Of a DNA stretch of 64,000 nt, positions 1 to 9,172 are shown piece by piece (the first letter of the stretch is position 1; each line of letters starts with the position of its first letter). The position numbers were made by a program, and so were the translations under genes. A model generated the notes under the pieces. The model was not told where the DNA came from. It saw nothing but the letters and a program-made list of their open reading frames with translations, and did no database searches. Location of the stretch: contig NZ_VUNN01000004.1 in NCBI RefSeq assembly GCF_009695635.1, positions 62,001 to 126,000 of the forward strand, read 5' to 3'. The DNA comes from Bullifex porci (lineage in GTDB: Bacteria; Spirochaetota; Spirochaetia; Sphaerochaetales; Sphaerochaetaceae).

Positions 1-1259
1 TTATATGGCTTAACAGTATCCTTAAGACCACCTACCTCGTGTACTATTGGAATTGTACCATATCTAAGTGAGATTAACTGTGTTAAGCCACATGGCTCAA
101 ATGCAGATGGAACTAAGAGAGCATCACAGCCTGCATAGATTTTGTGAGCAAGAGCATCTGAGTAGCAAATCTTTGCTCTAACCTTGTTATAGTACTTACC
201 TTCATAATATCTAAACATATCCTCATAGTTTCTAGCACCAGTACCAAGAACAACTATGTTGATATTCATATTACAAAGGCGATCCATAATGTTATCGATT
301 AAATCTAAGCCCTTTTGGTCTGTGAGACGTGAAACAAGACCGATTGTAAATACATTCTCATCTTCCTTAAGGCCGAGCTCTTTCTGAAGTGCTTTCTTAT
401 TAGCAGCTCTACCCTTCTTTAGGGTCTTTGTATTGTAATTAGCTACAAGCTTATCATCCTTTGAAGGATTCCAAATATCATAGTCGATACCATTGATAAT
501 TCCCCAAAGTCTCTCTCTTCTCCAAGCAAGGATATCATCTAAGCCATCACCAAAGGCTGGAGTTTGAATCTCTTGAGCATATGTATTACTTACTGTTGTG
601 ATGTAATCACAATAGGTAAGAGCACCTCTCATCATAGAACAGTTCCAGCTATTTTGTGGAATAGATGTATCTTGGAAAGGACTTACTAAACGACCTGGAA
701 CAAAGCATTCATCTGGAAGCTTTGATACCCACTTAATGTGACCAACATCCCAAGTACCCTGGAATCTTAGGTTGTGGATAGTCATTATTGTTCTAATACC
801 TCTAAAGAATTCATCTCCCTGGAATACTGTATTTAAGTAAACAGGTACTAATGCTGACTGCCAGTCATGACAGTGGATGATATCTGGTCTAAAGCCAATT
901 AATGGGAGTGCTGATAAACAAGCCTTTGAAAAATAAGCAAATCTCTCAAGATCCTGATATAAATCATAGTATGGAACCATACCACCAAAATATTGTTCAT
1001 TATCAATAAAGTAATATGTAATACCATCGAGCTCTAGCTGATGAACACCAACATATACTCTATTATCCATTTGGAAATAGTAGATACACTTTGCATTCTC
1101 TCTATACTTTGGAGCAATAGCTCTATAGTTTGGAAGCATTACACGTACATCATATTCTTTTTTATCGAAACTCTTAGGTAGCGCTCCTACAACATCTGCA
1201 AGTCCACCAGTCTTAACAAATGGTACACATTCGGAGGCAACAAATAATATTTTTTTCAT
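1..1259 (-). CDS. glgA: Glycogen synthase (ADP-glucose type), C-terminus cut by window edge
   Basis: The minus-strand reading frame is open from the ATG at 1259 to the window edge, so about 419 residues are present and the C-terminal end is missing. The protein begins MKKILFVASECVPFVKTGG, with the KTGGLADVVGALP motif that binds ADP-glucose in GT5 starch and glycogen synthases. Further on it has the family stretches HCHDWQSALVP, TIHNLRFQG and NGIDYDIWNP, and near the edge the PSAFEPCGLTQL motif of the GT-B C-terminal domain. The enzyme extends alpha-1,4-glucan from ADP-glucose in the cytoplasm. An AAGGAAGGG ribosome site sits just upstream of the ATG. No other glycogen genes are visible in the window, so its operon context is unknown. 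Confidence 0.95.
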   Translation of the reverse strand, partial: MKKILFVASECVPFVKTGGLADVVGALPKSFDKKEYDVRVMLPNYRAIAPKYRENAKCIYYFQMDNRVYVGVHQLELDGITYYFIDNEQYFGGMVPYYDLYQDLERFAYFSKACLSALPLIGFRPDIIHCHDWQSALVPVYLNTVFQGDEFFRGIRTIMTIHNLRFQGTWDVGHIKWVSKLPDECFVPGRLVSPFQDTSIPQNSWNCSMMRGALTYCDYITTVSNTYAQEIQTPAFGDGLDDILAWRRERLWGIINGIDYDIWNPSKDDKLVANYNTKTLKKGRAANKKALQKELGLKEDENVFTIGLVSRLTDQKGLDLIDNIMDRLCNMNINIVVLGTGARNYEDMFRYYEGKYYNKVRAKICYSDALAHKIYAGCDALLVPSAFEPCGLTQLISLRYGTIPIVHEVGGLKDTVKPY

Positions 1260-1328
1260 ATACCTTTTTCCCTTCCTTTTTACATTTTTATTAAAACATG
1301 TATAGATTTAAAAAAAAAGTAAAAAAAC

Positions 1329-1363
1329 TTGAAAATAACGCATTAAATTCATATTCTCACACC
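1329..1363 (+). promoter_or_regulatory. Leaderless-type promoter of the MFS gene
   Basis: TTGAAA (1329-1334), a 17-base spacer, TATTCT (1352-1357), then six bases to ATG 1364. The transcript would start at the ATG itself. There is no Shine-Dalgarno site for this ATG or for the upstream ATG at 1298, so the promoter decides the start. Confidence 0.6.
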
Positions 1364-2551
1364 ATGCATAAGTTAAAAGATATTTACAAAAATGATTCAT
1401 CATATAAAGCATTTCTGCTTTCTCTTTTATGTGTAGGTGTCTCCTATGGGCTATATAAAGGTATTCTCGACAACTACCTAGCTCAGGTTGTTAAAATGGG
1501 AGAATTTGATAGAGGTGTTACAGAATTCTTTAGAGAGCTTCCAGGATTTTTATTAATATTCATTCTAGCCTTTTTAGTTGAAGTCTCTGTTGAAAACACA
1601 TATAAGCTTGGTGCCTTTATAATGCTTATAGGACTTGCTTTAATCGCTGCGCTTCCACCCTCTAAGGTTTTAGTAATCATTGCAATTTGTGTCTATTCAA
1701 CAGGAGAGCACATACAGCTTGGTATGAAGAACACGCTCTCTATTAACTATGCAAATAAAGGGTGTGGCGGTATTTCTATGGGCATTCAAAATGCTATTTC
1801 AAACTTTGGAAATATCGGTGGATATATTATTGTTGCTATTATCTTTGCTCTTCTTTCAAGTATAACAGCATTTAAAACAATATTTATAACATCATTAATC
1901 ATACTTCTTTTAAGCTGTGTAATTAACCAAGCCCTTAAAAGTGATGGAAAAGCTAGAAAGAACAGTAGTCGATTTTACTTCAGAAAAAAGTTTAATAAAT
2001 ACTACATGCTTGAGATATTTTATGGCGCAAGAAAACAAATATTCTTCACCTTTGGACCATATGTATTAATACTATTTTACAAAGCAGATGCATCAGTAAT
2101 AAGCATGCTATTTGCAATTAGTGCTATATGCTGCTTCTTTCTCTCTCCAATAGTTGGAAAGCTAATCGATAAGATTGGATATAAAATAGTAATGGTATCA
2201 GATACTCTTATCTTAATCGTTGTATGCTTCTTCTATGGCTTTGCACACCACTTCCTTCCGATGAATATTGCATTTATAGTTTGCTGTATTAATTACCTTT
2301 TAGATTCAGTAATCTCACTTGCATCAATGGCTAGTAATGTATATGTACAGGATATTTCAGATAACGAAGAGGAAGTAAGAGCTACTATTACTACAGGAAT
2401 TTCAGTTAACCATCTTATTTCTATCCTAATTGCTCTATTTGGTGGTTGGATTTGGCAAGTAACAGGTATAGAAACTCTATTCTCACTCTCTGCTATCTTA
2501 GGTCTTATTAATAGCATCTATGCAGCTACAATAAAGACCTCTAAAGCATAA
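1364..2551 (+). CDS. MFS transporter
   Basis: This is a polytopic membrane protein of about 395 residues with roughly twelve hydrophobic segments and a charged central loop (around KSDGKARKNSSRFYFRKKF), as in major facilitator superfamily carriers. The substrate cannot be told from sequence. An upstream in-frame ATG at 1298 would add 22 polar residues. I prefer 1364 because a good -35/-10 pair ends six bases before it and neither ATG has a ribosome-binding site. The 3' end overlaps the convergent AEC-type gene by 11 bases, so the two transcripts could interfere. The neighbourhood (glycogen synthase, AEC carrier, methyltransferase) gives no functional hint. Confidence 0.8.
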   Translation: MHKLKDIYKNDSSYKAFLLSLLCVGVSYGLYKGILDNYLAQVVKMGEFDRGVTEFFRELPGFLLIFILAFLVEVSVENTYKLGAFIMLIGLALIAALPPSKVLVIIAICVYSTGEHIQLGMKNTLSINYANKGCGGISMGIQNAISNFGNIGGYIIVAIIFALLSSITAFKTIFITSLIILLLSCVINQALKSDGKARKNSSRFYFRKKFNKYYMLEIFYGARKQIFFTFGPYVLILFYKADASVISMLFAISAICCFFLSPIVGKLIDKIGYKIVMVSDTLILIVVCFFYGFAHHFLPMNIAFIVCCINYLLDSVISLASMASNVYVQDISDNEEEVRATITTGISVNHLISILIALFGGWIWQVTGIETLFSLSAILGLINSIYAATIKTSKA

Positions 2552-3446
2552 TAACAAGTAAAGGAATTAAAATAATACTTACCATTATTGAGATACTATT
2601 TACTGTACTAGCAAGGGAAGTATTTCCATTTAAGTCCAGAGTAAATGAAGGGGATGCAGATGATATTGGAGAGAAAAGAACTATCACTGCAGCCTTTCTT
2701 ATCTCATATGAAAATGGGAATGTATTAAAAATAATTAATCCTAAAATAGCTGCTAAGCCATATCTGATTAAAATTACATTTAATACCTTTTTAGTTACAT
2801 TTTTATCAAAGGTTGGCTCAAGCAATAGCCCTATCATAAACATTGCAATTGGACCATTAGCATTAGCAACTAAGGAAGTAAAAGTAAATATTTCAGATGG
2901 AAGCTTTATTCCAACTAGAGCAATTGGAATAAAAATAATATAGCAAACAAAGGATGGAACTCTTAATAGAGGCTTTAACATCGATAGTACATTTACTCTC
3001 TTATTATCGACCATCGCTTTGGTTATTGCGTAATCAAGGCCTAAGCATTGAAATGAGTTACCTGAATCGACTAGACAAACAGTTAACGCACCCTGAGGAC
3101 CTAACATAGAGGATGCAAAAGGGAATGTAAAGCAGCCTATATTATAAGCTGGAAGACAGAGCGTATAGTAAATCTTATCCTCTCTACTTGCATTTCGAGT
3201 AAATAAAAAGCTTATTAATAAAAGAATAAAGTTAGCTGCTAATCCAACTAAGATAAATATAAGTAGCTTTCCAGAAAAGGTAGTTGTACCAAAACTATTT
3301 ATAATTACACATGGAAGTGTAATATTCATCATTACACGTGAAAGTGCATAACCATCTTCCTTTTTAAGTATACCTAACTTCTTTAATGTAAAAGCTATCG
3401 ATACCATTAATAGAAAGGAAATTGCTCGAATTACTATACTTTGCAT
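2541..3446 (-). CDS. AEC family (auxin efflux carrier-like) permease
   Basis: The protein has 301 residues and about ten membrane segments. It shows the AEC-family pattern of two five-helix halves, an N-terminal stretch LKKLGILKKEDGYALSRVMMNITLPCVI, and a second half beginning near LVANANGPIAMFMIGLLLEP. Bacterial members export or import organic acids such as malate or malonate, but the substrate here is unknown. It is divergently transcribed from the FkbM-like gene at 3529, and the two promoters lie within the 82-base gap. The ATG has no Shine-Dalgarno site. Instead TTGACA and CAATAT boxes place the transcript start at the ATG. The stop overlaps the end of the convergent MFS gene. Confidence 0.85.
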   Translation of the reverse strand: MQSIVIRAISFLLMVSIAFTLKKLGILKKEDGYALSRVMMNITLPCVIINSFGTTTFSGKLLIFILVGLAANFILLLISFLFTRNASREDKIYYTLCLPAYNIGCFTFPFASSMLGPQGALTVCLVDSGNSFQCLGLDYAITKAMVDNKRVNVLSMLKPLLRVPSFVCYIIFIPIALVGIKLPSEIFTFTSLVANANGPIAMFMIGLLLEPTFDKNVTKKVLNVILIRYGLAAILGLIIFNTFPFSYEIRKAAVIVLFSPISSASPSFTLDLNGNTSLASTVNSISIMVSIILIPLLVIML

Positions 3447-3481
3447 GGGAAAATATTGTGTCCTACTATTTATTTTGTCAA
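3447..3481 (-). promoter_or_regulatory. Leaderless-type promoter of the AEC permease gene
   Basis: On the minus strand: TTGACA (3476-3481), a 17-base spacer, CAATAT (3453-3458), then six bases to the ATG at 3446. The -35 is a perfect consensus and the -10 is weak. Confidence 0.5.
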
Positions 3482-3492
3482 TTACTTTAAAA

Positions 3493-3528
3493 TTGAATTT
3501 CTCCTTAGAGTTTTTGTATCATTAGCTT
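3493..3528 (+). promoter_or_regulatory. Leaderless-type promoter of the FkbM-like gene
   Basis: TTGAAT (3493-3498), an 18-base spacer, TATCAT (3517-3522), six bases, then ATG 3529. No ribosome-binding site lies in front of the ATG. Confidence 0.5.
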
Positions 3529-4560
3529 ATGGATATTTGGACACTATTAAGAACAACTAATAGGCCAATCGTTTTCTACGGAACAGGAAATGGTGGAGAT
3601 ATGATGGCAAAAATACTATCTAGCTTTAATAAAAAGGTAGATGGAGTATTTGCGTCTCCTGGATTTGTAAGAAATAGAACCTTTTTAGGTCTCCCTGTCA
3701 CCTCCTTTGAGGAATGCTTAGCACGCTTTGGAAATGATATGATCGTTCTAATGGTATTTGGAACAAAGGATTTAAATGTTATTTCCTATGTAAAAGAGAT
3801 CTCAACAAAATGTGACCTCTACATACCCGATTTAATGACAGATGAGAATGGAGAGCCCTTTACACTCTCCTATTTAGATAAGCATTTAAAAGAAATTGAA
3901 AATATTTATAACAGATTAGAGGATGAGAGAAGTAAGGAAGTCTTTCAAGCTAATATTAAGCATCGTCTATTTGGTAGACTAGAGGATATTGAGACCTCAT
4001 GGTCAAATGATGAAGAAAACTGGAGCCTATTAAAGCTTTCAGATAACGAAATATTCTTCGATGCAGGTGCATATAATGGAGATACAGTAAAACGCTTCTT
4101 ATCACTTTGTAAGAACTATAACCATATATATGCAGTAGAACCAGATCCTAAAACATTTAAAAAGCTTGTTATAGCCTGTGAGAATTTAAAAAATGTAACT
4201 CTAATAAATGCAGCACTTTCAAATTGTGATGGTCTTTCAAGCTTTACCTTTGGAAAGGGAAGAGGTAATTCAAAGGGTGGCTCTGATACAATTTGTCAGC
4301 GCTCAATTGACTCTATACTCTCAGGTCAAAAAGCTTCTTTTATTAAATATGATATCGAAGGTGAGGAGGAAAAGGGATTACTAGGAGCTAGTAATACGAT
4401 TAAGACATTTAAGCCAAAAATATTACTATCTGCATACCATAAAATTGATGATATATTTCATCTTCCTACTGTTTTAGACCGCATCAACTCAAGCTACTCC
4501 TATGCTCTAAGAAAGAGTATATGTATCCCATCTTGGGATTTATATTACCTCTGTAGGTAG
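3529..4560 (+). CDS. FkbM family methyltransferase
   Basis: The protein has 343 residues. The first ~110 (IVFYGTGNGGDMMAKIL onward) resemble a nucleotide-binding fold with a GTGNGG loop, as seen fused ahead of FkbM domains. From about residue 180 the SAM-dependent FkbM domain follows: EIFFDAGAYNGDTV (motif I), HIYAVEPDPKTFKKL (acidic ribose-binding end of strand 2), and FIKYDIEGEEEKGLLGA (the conserved D-x-EG-x-E segment). FkbM-type enzymes O-methylate diverse small molecules and glycans. The acceptor is not predictable here. The MATE exporter follows 39 bases later in the same direction but has its own promoter-like boxes. Confidence 0.85.
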   Translation: MDIWTLLRTTNRPIVFYGTGNGGDMMAKILSSFNKKVDGVFASPGFVRNRTFLGLPVTSFEECLARFGNDMIVLMVFGTKDLNVISYVKEISTKCDLYIPDLMTDENGEPFTLSYLDKHLKEIENIYNRLEDERSKEVFQANIKHRLFGRLEDIETSWSNDEENWSLLKLSDNEIFFDAGAYNGDTVKRFLSLCKNYNHIYAVEPDPKTFKKLVIACENLKNVTLINAALSNCDGLSSFTFGKGRGNSKGGSDTICQRSIDSILSGQKASFIKYDIEGEEEKGLLGASNTIKTFKPKILLSAYHKIDDIFHLPTVLDRINSSYSYALRKSICIPSWDLYYLCR

Positions 4561-4564
4561 ACCC

Positions 4565-4599
4565 TTGTTTAAAGTTTAAATAAAGCTACAATAGCTTTT
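4565..4599 (+). promoter_or_regulatory. Leaderless-type promoter of the MATE gene
   Basis: TTGTTT (4565-4570), a 16-base spacer, TACAAT (4587-4592), seven bases, then ATG 4600. No Shine-Dalgarno site is present. Confidence 0.5.
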
Positions 4600-5955
4600 A
4601 TGGATAGAAATGAAATGATGGCTAAAGCGCCAATAGGACGCTTAATATTAAAGCTTGCGATACCTACTATTACAGCTCAATTAATTAATGCTCTATACAA
4701 CATAGTTGATAGAATATATTTAGGACATATCCCAGGTACTGGTGGACTAGTATTAACAGGAGTTGGTATTACCTTCCCTATTTTAATGCTAATAACAGCT
4801 TTCTCAAATTTAATTGGTGCAGGTGGTGCACCTCTAGCAGCAATTCAGCTAGGAGGAGGCAATAAAGAGAAGGCAGAGGATATATTAAATCAAGGCTTTA
4901 CCTGTTTAATTGTTCTATCGATTTTTTTAACAATATTCTTTTTAACCTTTAAAAAGCCTCTACTTTATATATTTGGGGCATCAGATATAACATACCAGTA
5001 TGCAAATGAATATATTACAACCTATCTAATAGGAACTATCTTTGTGCAGGTATGTCTTGGTATGAATACCTTTATTACTGCTCAAGGATATTCATCCTTT
5101 GCAATGATAACAACCTTGATAGGAGCTGCCTTAAATATTGCTTTAGACCCAATATTTATCTTTGTCTTTAATATGGGTGCTAGAGGAGCTGCATTAGCAA
5201 CTATTATCTCTCAAGGAGTATCAATGGTATGGGTTATCTCATTTTTAAGAGGCAAAAAGACTATACTTCACCTTGATAGAAAGAAGTTTAAGATTACAAA
5301 GGAAATAATTCTTCCTGTATTTGCTTTAGGAGTATCACCATTTATTATGGCAGCAACAGAAGCAGCTATTAACATTGTATTTAACTCAACACTTCAAAGA
5401 ACAGGTGGCGATATAGCAGTTGGAACGATGACTATAATTACCTCCATAATGTCATTCATTTGGATGCCATTACAAGGCTTTGCGATGGGGGCTCAGCCTG
5501 TTATTAGCTTCAATTTTGGAGCAAGAAATAATAAAAGAGTAACCTCTGCTTTTAAGATTATGTTAATTACAGCTATAGCATATGCATGTACCTGCACTGC
5601 TTTAATTGAATTATTTCCTAATGTATTTTTATCAGCATTCACTAGTGACCAAGCATTAAAGGAGTATGCTATTCCATTTACTAGAATCTATTTCTTTGGA
5701 ATTGGAATATTTGGCTCTCAAATGGCATGTCAGCAAACCTTCCTAGGGCTAGGACAAACAAAGCTATCACTATTTTTGGCACTACTGAGAAAGGTAATAT
5801 TGCTTATCCCTCTTGTATTAATCCTATCATCAATTATTGGTGTAAAGGGTGTATTCCTAGCAGAACCAATAAGTGATATAACATCTGCTCTTACAGCAAT
5901 TACTCTTTTAAGTATTAACTTCAAAAAGATACTTAAAAAGGGTCCATCTAAATAA
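4600..5955 (+). CDS. MATE family efflux transporter
   Basis: The protein has 451 residues and twelve predicted membrane helices in two pseudo-repeats. It has the typical N-terminal segment PIGRLILKLAIPTITAQLINALYNIVDRIYLGH and the second-half signature PLQGFAMGAQPVISFNFGARN. MATE proteins export cationic drugs or metabolites with Na+ or H+ coupling; the substrate is not inferable. It is the last plus-strand gene before a strong hairpin terminator at 5959-5994. The gene lies downstream of the FkbM-type methyltransferase, but I see nothing that makes the pair a biosynthetic unit. Confidence 0.92.
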   Translation: MDRNEMMAKAPIGRLILKLAIPTITAQLINALYNIVDRIYLGHIPGTGGLVLTGVGITFPILMLITAFSNLIGAGGAPLAAIQLGGGNKEKAEDILNQGFTCLIVLSIFLTIFFLTFKKPLLYIFGASDITYQYANEYITTYLIGTIFVQVCLGMNTFITAQGYSSFAMITTLIGAALNIALDPIFIFVFNMGARGAALATIISQGVSMVWVISFLRGKKTILHLDRKKFKITKEIILPVFALGVSPFIMAATEAAINIVFNSTLQRTGGDIAVGTMTIITSIMSFIWMPLQGFAMGAQPVISFNFGARNNKRVTSAFKIMLITAIAYACTCTALIELFPNVFLSAFTSDQALKEYAIPFTRIYFFGIGIFGSQMACQQTFLGLGQTKLSLFLALLRKVILLIPLVLILSSIIGVKGVFLAEPISDITSALTAITLLSINFKKILKKGPSK

Positions 5956-5958
5956 ATT

Positions 5959-5994
5959 AAAAGCCTCATTTAAACGTGCTAAATGAGGCTTTTT
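5959..5994. terminator. Bidirectional rho-independent terminator
   Basis: A 13-14 bp stem of AAAGCCTCATTTA and its complement, loop around 5973-5979, with A and T tracts on the two sides. It can end both the MATE transcript (plus) and the dehydrogenase/permease operon (minus). Confidence 0.85.
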
Positions 5995-6014
5995 GCAAGG
6001 AAGATAATTAATTA

Positions 6015-7160
6015 TTAAAGTGCTTCTCTATAGAATTTCTTATATACCTCTTTATCTACAGGAGCAGGATTACATGTGATATGACCACATGTACGGAATA
6101 TTACATCTGCAACATAATCCTCACTAGGAAGCTCTGCAGGAAGATACTTTCTTAGAGAATCTGGAGCACCTACTGCACTTCTAATTCTCTTAACCTCCTT
6201 AATAGCATTCTCAGCATTTTCACGTTGTGTTGCATTTCTATCATATACTCCAAGAGCTCTAGCGATATCAGCATATTTCTTCTCAGCAAAGTCTAAATTG
6301 AACTCCATTGAAGCTGGGAGGAAGATAGCACATGCATCACCATGTGGAACGTGGAATTCACCTCCAATTGGTTGAGCACAGATATGTGCAATACCAATTC
6401 CAGCTGTAATAGCCATACCACCAAAGTAGCTTGCTAATGCCATATTACCACGAGCTTCGATATCTGATGGATCATTGCATGCCTTCTCAAGAGATTGTGA
6501 AATTAATGAAATAGCCTTTAATCCATACATCTCAGTAATTGGAGTTGCATTCTTAGAAACATAAGACTCGATAGCATGAGAAAGAGCATCCATACCTGTT
6601 GCAGCTGTTATTGCCTTTGGAAGTGTTAGTGTCATCTTTGGATCAAGGATAACTACGTCTGCAATCATTGATACATGGTAAAGACTCTTCTTTAAACCAT
6701 TATGAACATTCTTTACTACAGCTGTTTTAGTTCCTTCTGCGCCAGTACCAGAGGTTGTTGGGATAGCTACATAGAAAGGAGATTCCTTAGTTACCTGCTT
6801 TTCACCCATCTGATATTCCTCAACAGAACCACCATTTGTACTTAGCATGTTGATAGATTTTGCTGTATCGATAACGCTACCACCACCAAGAGCAACTGTA
6901 CAGTCACAGCCCTCTTGAAGGAATAAATCTCTACCACCATCAATTACTACAGAATCAGGCTCAGCAACAACCTTATCGTATATTACATAGCTAATACCTG
7001 CGTCCTGTAATAGCTCCTTTATATTGCTAGTAGGAGCTGCTGAAGCACTAAAGGTAACAAAGAAGACTTTCTTTACACCCTGCCATTTTAAAATATCAGG
7101 AAGCTGTTTTACGCTATCCTCACCAAATATTACTCTTCTGTTATTTGTGATTTCCCACAT
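6015..7160 (-). CDS. Iron-containing alcohol dehydrogenase family protein
   Basis: The protein has 381 residues, the usual family length. The NAD(P)-binding motif GGGSVIDTAKSIN is near residue 92. The metal ligands are in MDALSHAIESYVSKNATP (Asp and His) and in HICAQPIGGEFHVPHGDACAIFLP (two His). Members oxidise primary alcohols, 1,2-diols or polyols, or reduce the matching aldehydes. It ends the operon that begins with two sugar ABC permeases (gap 22 bases), so a polyol or sugar-derived alcohol is the likely substrate, but this is inference from position. An AAGGAG ribosome site precedes the ATG. Confidence 0.9.
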   Translation of the reverse strand: MWEITNNRRVIFGEDSVKQLPDILKWQGVKKVFFVTFSASAAPTSNIKELLQDAGISYVIYDKVVAEPDSVVIDGGRDLFLQEGCDCTVALGGGSVIDTAKSINMLSTNGGSVEEYQMGEKQVTKESPFYVAIPTTSGTGAEGTKTAVVKNVHNGLKKSLYHVSMIADVVILDPKMTLTLPKAITAATGMDALSHAIESYVSKNATPITEMYGLKAISLISQSLEKACNDPSDIEARGNMALASYFGGMAITAGIGIAHICAQPIGGEFHVPHGDACAIFLPASMEFNLDFAEKKYADIARALGVYDRNATQRENAENAIKEVKRIRSAVGAPDSLRKYLPAELPSEDYVADVIFRTCGHITCNPAPVDKEVYKKFYREAL

Positions 7161-7182
7161 AATATTTTCTCCTTAATAATAA

Positions 7183-8037
7183 TCAACTCTTAACTGCACC
7201 TGCAGTCATTCCTGCTAGGAAGTACTTTTGACAGCACAAGAAAATAAGTAATACTGGAATAGAGCCCAATACACTCATTGCCATCATCTCATTCCAAACA
7301 TATGCATGCTCACCCATTAGGAGCTGTATACCTACTGGTACAGTTCTCATCTCTGTGCTCTTTGTAAGAGTGAGTGCATATAAGTATTCATTCCAAGTCA
7401 TAATAAAGGTATAAACACCTGTTGCTACGATACCTGGGAGTGAAATAGGAACCAAAAATTGCCAACAAATTCTAAATGGACCACCGCCATCAACCTTAAC
7501 AGCCTCATCAAGAGCCTTTGGTATTGAGTTAAAATATCCAGTCATCATCAAAATACCATAAGGTAAGGTAAATACCATTGAGGTTAAAATTAGAGCCCAC
7601 AAAGTATCATAAATCTTTAATGCAACTATCATTCCAAAGAATGGAATCATAAGTGCGATAGGTGGTACTGCCTGAGTATTAATTACAAACATGTTAACAA
7701 GCTTCTTGCCTGGAAACTCATATCTACTAAAGGCATAGCCAGCTAAGATAGATACTACTAGGGTAGCAATTGTTACAGCGGATGAAACAATAAAGCTATT
7801 TAGGAAGAATCTTAATCTTGTAGATGAGTGAAATACAGTATTATAGGCTTCTGTTGTACCCTGTCGTGGTATAAAGGTCTGAGGTACAGCAAAGATTTCA
7901 CTATTACTCTTTATAGATGTAACGAACATCCATACTATTGGGAACATTACATAAATTAGAGAAATTATTACAAGTATTAATAGAAGGACTCTAAGCATCC
8001 TTTTAGTTTTCTTTATAGAATGAAGTGAGCCTGCCAT
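7183..8037 (-). CDS. Carbohydrate ABC transporter permease (CUT1, MalG-like)
   Basis: The protein has 284 residues and six membrane helices. The cytoplasmic EAA loop LDEAVKVDGGGPFRICWQFLVPIS docks the ATPase subunit. It is the second permease of a CUT1 sugar importer: it starts one base after the stop of the first permease (8039) and precedes the dehydrogenase. No ATPase gene and no binding-protein gene lie in this operon. The nearest candidate binding protein is encoded at 19217-20473 on the same strand, about 10 kb upstream, beside an aldolase and a sugar kinase. The ATPase is probably a shared MsmK/UgpC-type subunit encoded elsewhere. Confidence 0.93.
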   Translation of the reverse strand: MAGSLHSIKKTKRMLRVLLLILVIISLIYVMFPIVWMFVTSIKSNSEIFAVPQTFIPRQGTTEAYNTVFHSSTRLRFFLNSFIVSSAVTIATLVVSILAGYAFSRYEFPGKKLVNMFVINTQAVPPIALMIPFFGMIVALKIYDTLWALILTSMVFTLPYGILMMTGYFNSIPKALDEAVKVDGGGPFRICWQFLVPISLPGIVATGVYTFIMTWNEYLYALTLTKSTEMRTVPVGIQLLMGEHAYVWNEMMAMSVLGSIPVLLIFLCCQKYFLAGMTAGAVKS

Positions 8038-8038
8038 A

Positions 8039-8947
8039 TTAGTCCTCCCTTACCTTCTGTGCTTTAACATAGAAAATTGACAATACTATTGACATCAACA
8101 AAATAATTACTGAAGCTGCGGAAGCTGTTGAGAAGTCTAAAATGTTATATGCCTTTTTATAAATATAGGAGCCTAATACCTCTGTAGCTGTAATTGGACC
8201 ACCTCCAGTAGTTGACCAAACAAGTGCAAATACTCTCATTGTCCAAATTAAGTCGAGCATGATAATACTAAGCATTACAGGCTTTAGCTGAGGTAATGTA
8301 ATATAAATAAACTTTTCAAAGCCATTACACCCATCGATAGTAGCTGCTTCATAGTAATCCTTTGGAATACCCTGTAAGGCAGCGAGTATTGTTACCATAA
8401 AATATGGGTATCCTGACCAAATGTTGATAAAAATAAGTGAAGGCATCGCAGTTTTTACTTCACTTAGCCATGCAATCTTGGTACTCATAAGGCCCATATT
8501 TGATAATATGTAGTTTAATATTCCATCAGGGTTGAGGATTAACCTCCATAAAATAGCTACAATAGTTACAGTTAATACCCATGGCATAATAAAGCATACT
8601 CTTAATAATCCCTTTAAGAAGCTAGGAATTAAATCTGTATTTAGAAGAAGTGCAAAAGCGAGTCCAATAATCATATGGAAGAATACAGAGATTATTGTAT
8701 AAACGAGTGTATTCTTTACAGATATCCAAAATACTGGATCAGCAAGGATTGTTTTGTAATTTTTAAATCCTACAAAATGTGATTCCTTTACTGTTATTAC
8801 CTTATCCATAAATGAGTAGTAAATAACTGTAATAATAGGATAAAGCATTAATACTATTAAAAGAATTACTGCAGGCAGAATGAACCAATATGGTACAAAG
8901 CTTATCTTTTTTCTTTTAATCAGAGATGTATTAACATTTTCTGACAT
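8039..8947 (-). CDS. Carbohydrate ABC transporter permease (CUT1, MalF-like)
   Basis: The protein has 302 residues, six helices after a short cytoplasmic N-terminus, and the EAA motif YYEAATIDGCNGFEKFIYITLPQL. It pairs with the permease just downstream. An AGGAGG ribosome site lies seven bases before the ATG. It is the first gene of its operon and is divergent from the ADP-dependent kinase at 9173. The 225-base gap between them is very AT-rich and should hold both promoters. A partly similar copy of the DeoR-type site (TGGTTAACTT, minus strand, near 9073-9082) is there, but the match is too loose to rely on. Confidence 0.93.
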   Translation of the reverse strand: MSENVNTSLIKRKKISFVPYWFILPAVILLIVLMLYPIITVIYYSFMDKVITVKESHFVGFKNYKTILADPVFWISVKNTLVYTIISVFFHMIIGLAFALLLNTDLIPSFLKGLLRVCFIMPWVLTVTIVAILWRLILNPDGILNYILSNMGLMSTKIAWLSEVKTAMPSLIFINIWSGYPYFMVTILAALQGIPKDYYEAATIDGCNGFEKFIYITLPQLKPVMLSIIMLDLIWTMRVFALVWSTTGGGPITATEVLGSYIYKKAYNILDFSTASAASVIILLMSIVLSIFYVKAQKVRED

Positions 8948-9172
8948 AATACCTCCTAAAAATTGAATTAGATTTTAACCAATATCCTTCTCACATTAAG
9001 ACTAATTGTTCTTAAATATAAAATATGATTATTTATAATATTTTTCTTGCGTTATTATATATATTTGATAATAAGTTAACCATGATATTATCATTTTTCT
9101 TGAATATTACTCAAAAGTTATTTTATAATCTCCATATAAGTACTAAAACATGTTTAAAATTGGAGGTATAAA

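Noticed and set aside
8948-9172. Third DeoR-type operator near 9073-9082
   Set aside because: TGGTTAACTT resembles TTGGTAACTT only after shifting a base, which is too weak to claim.
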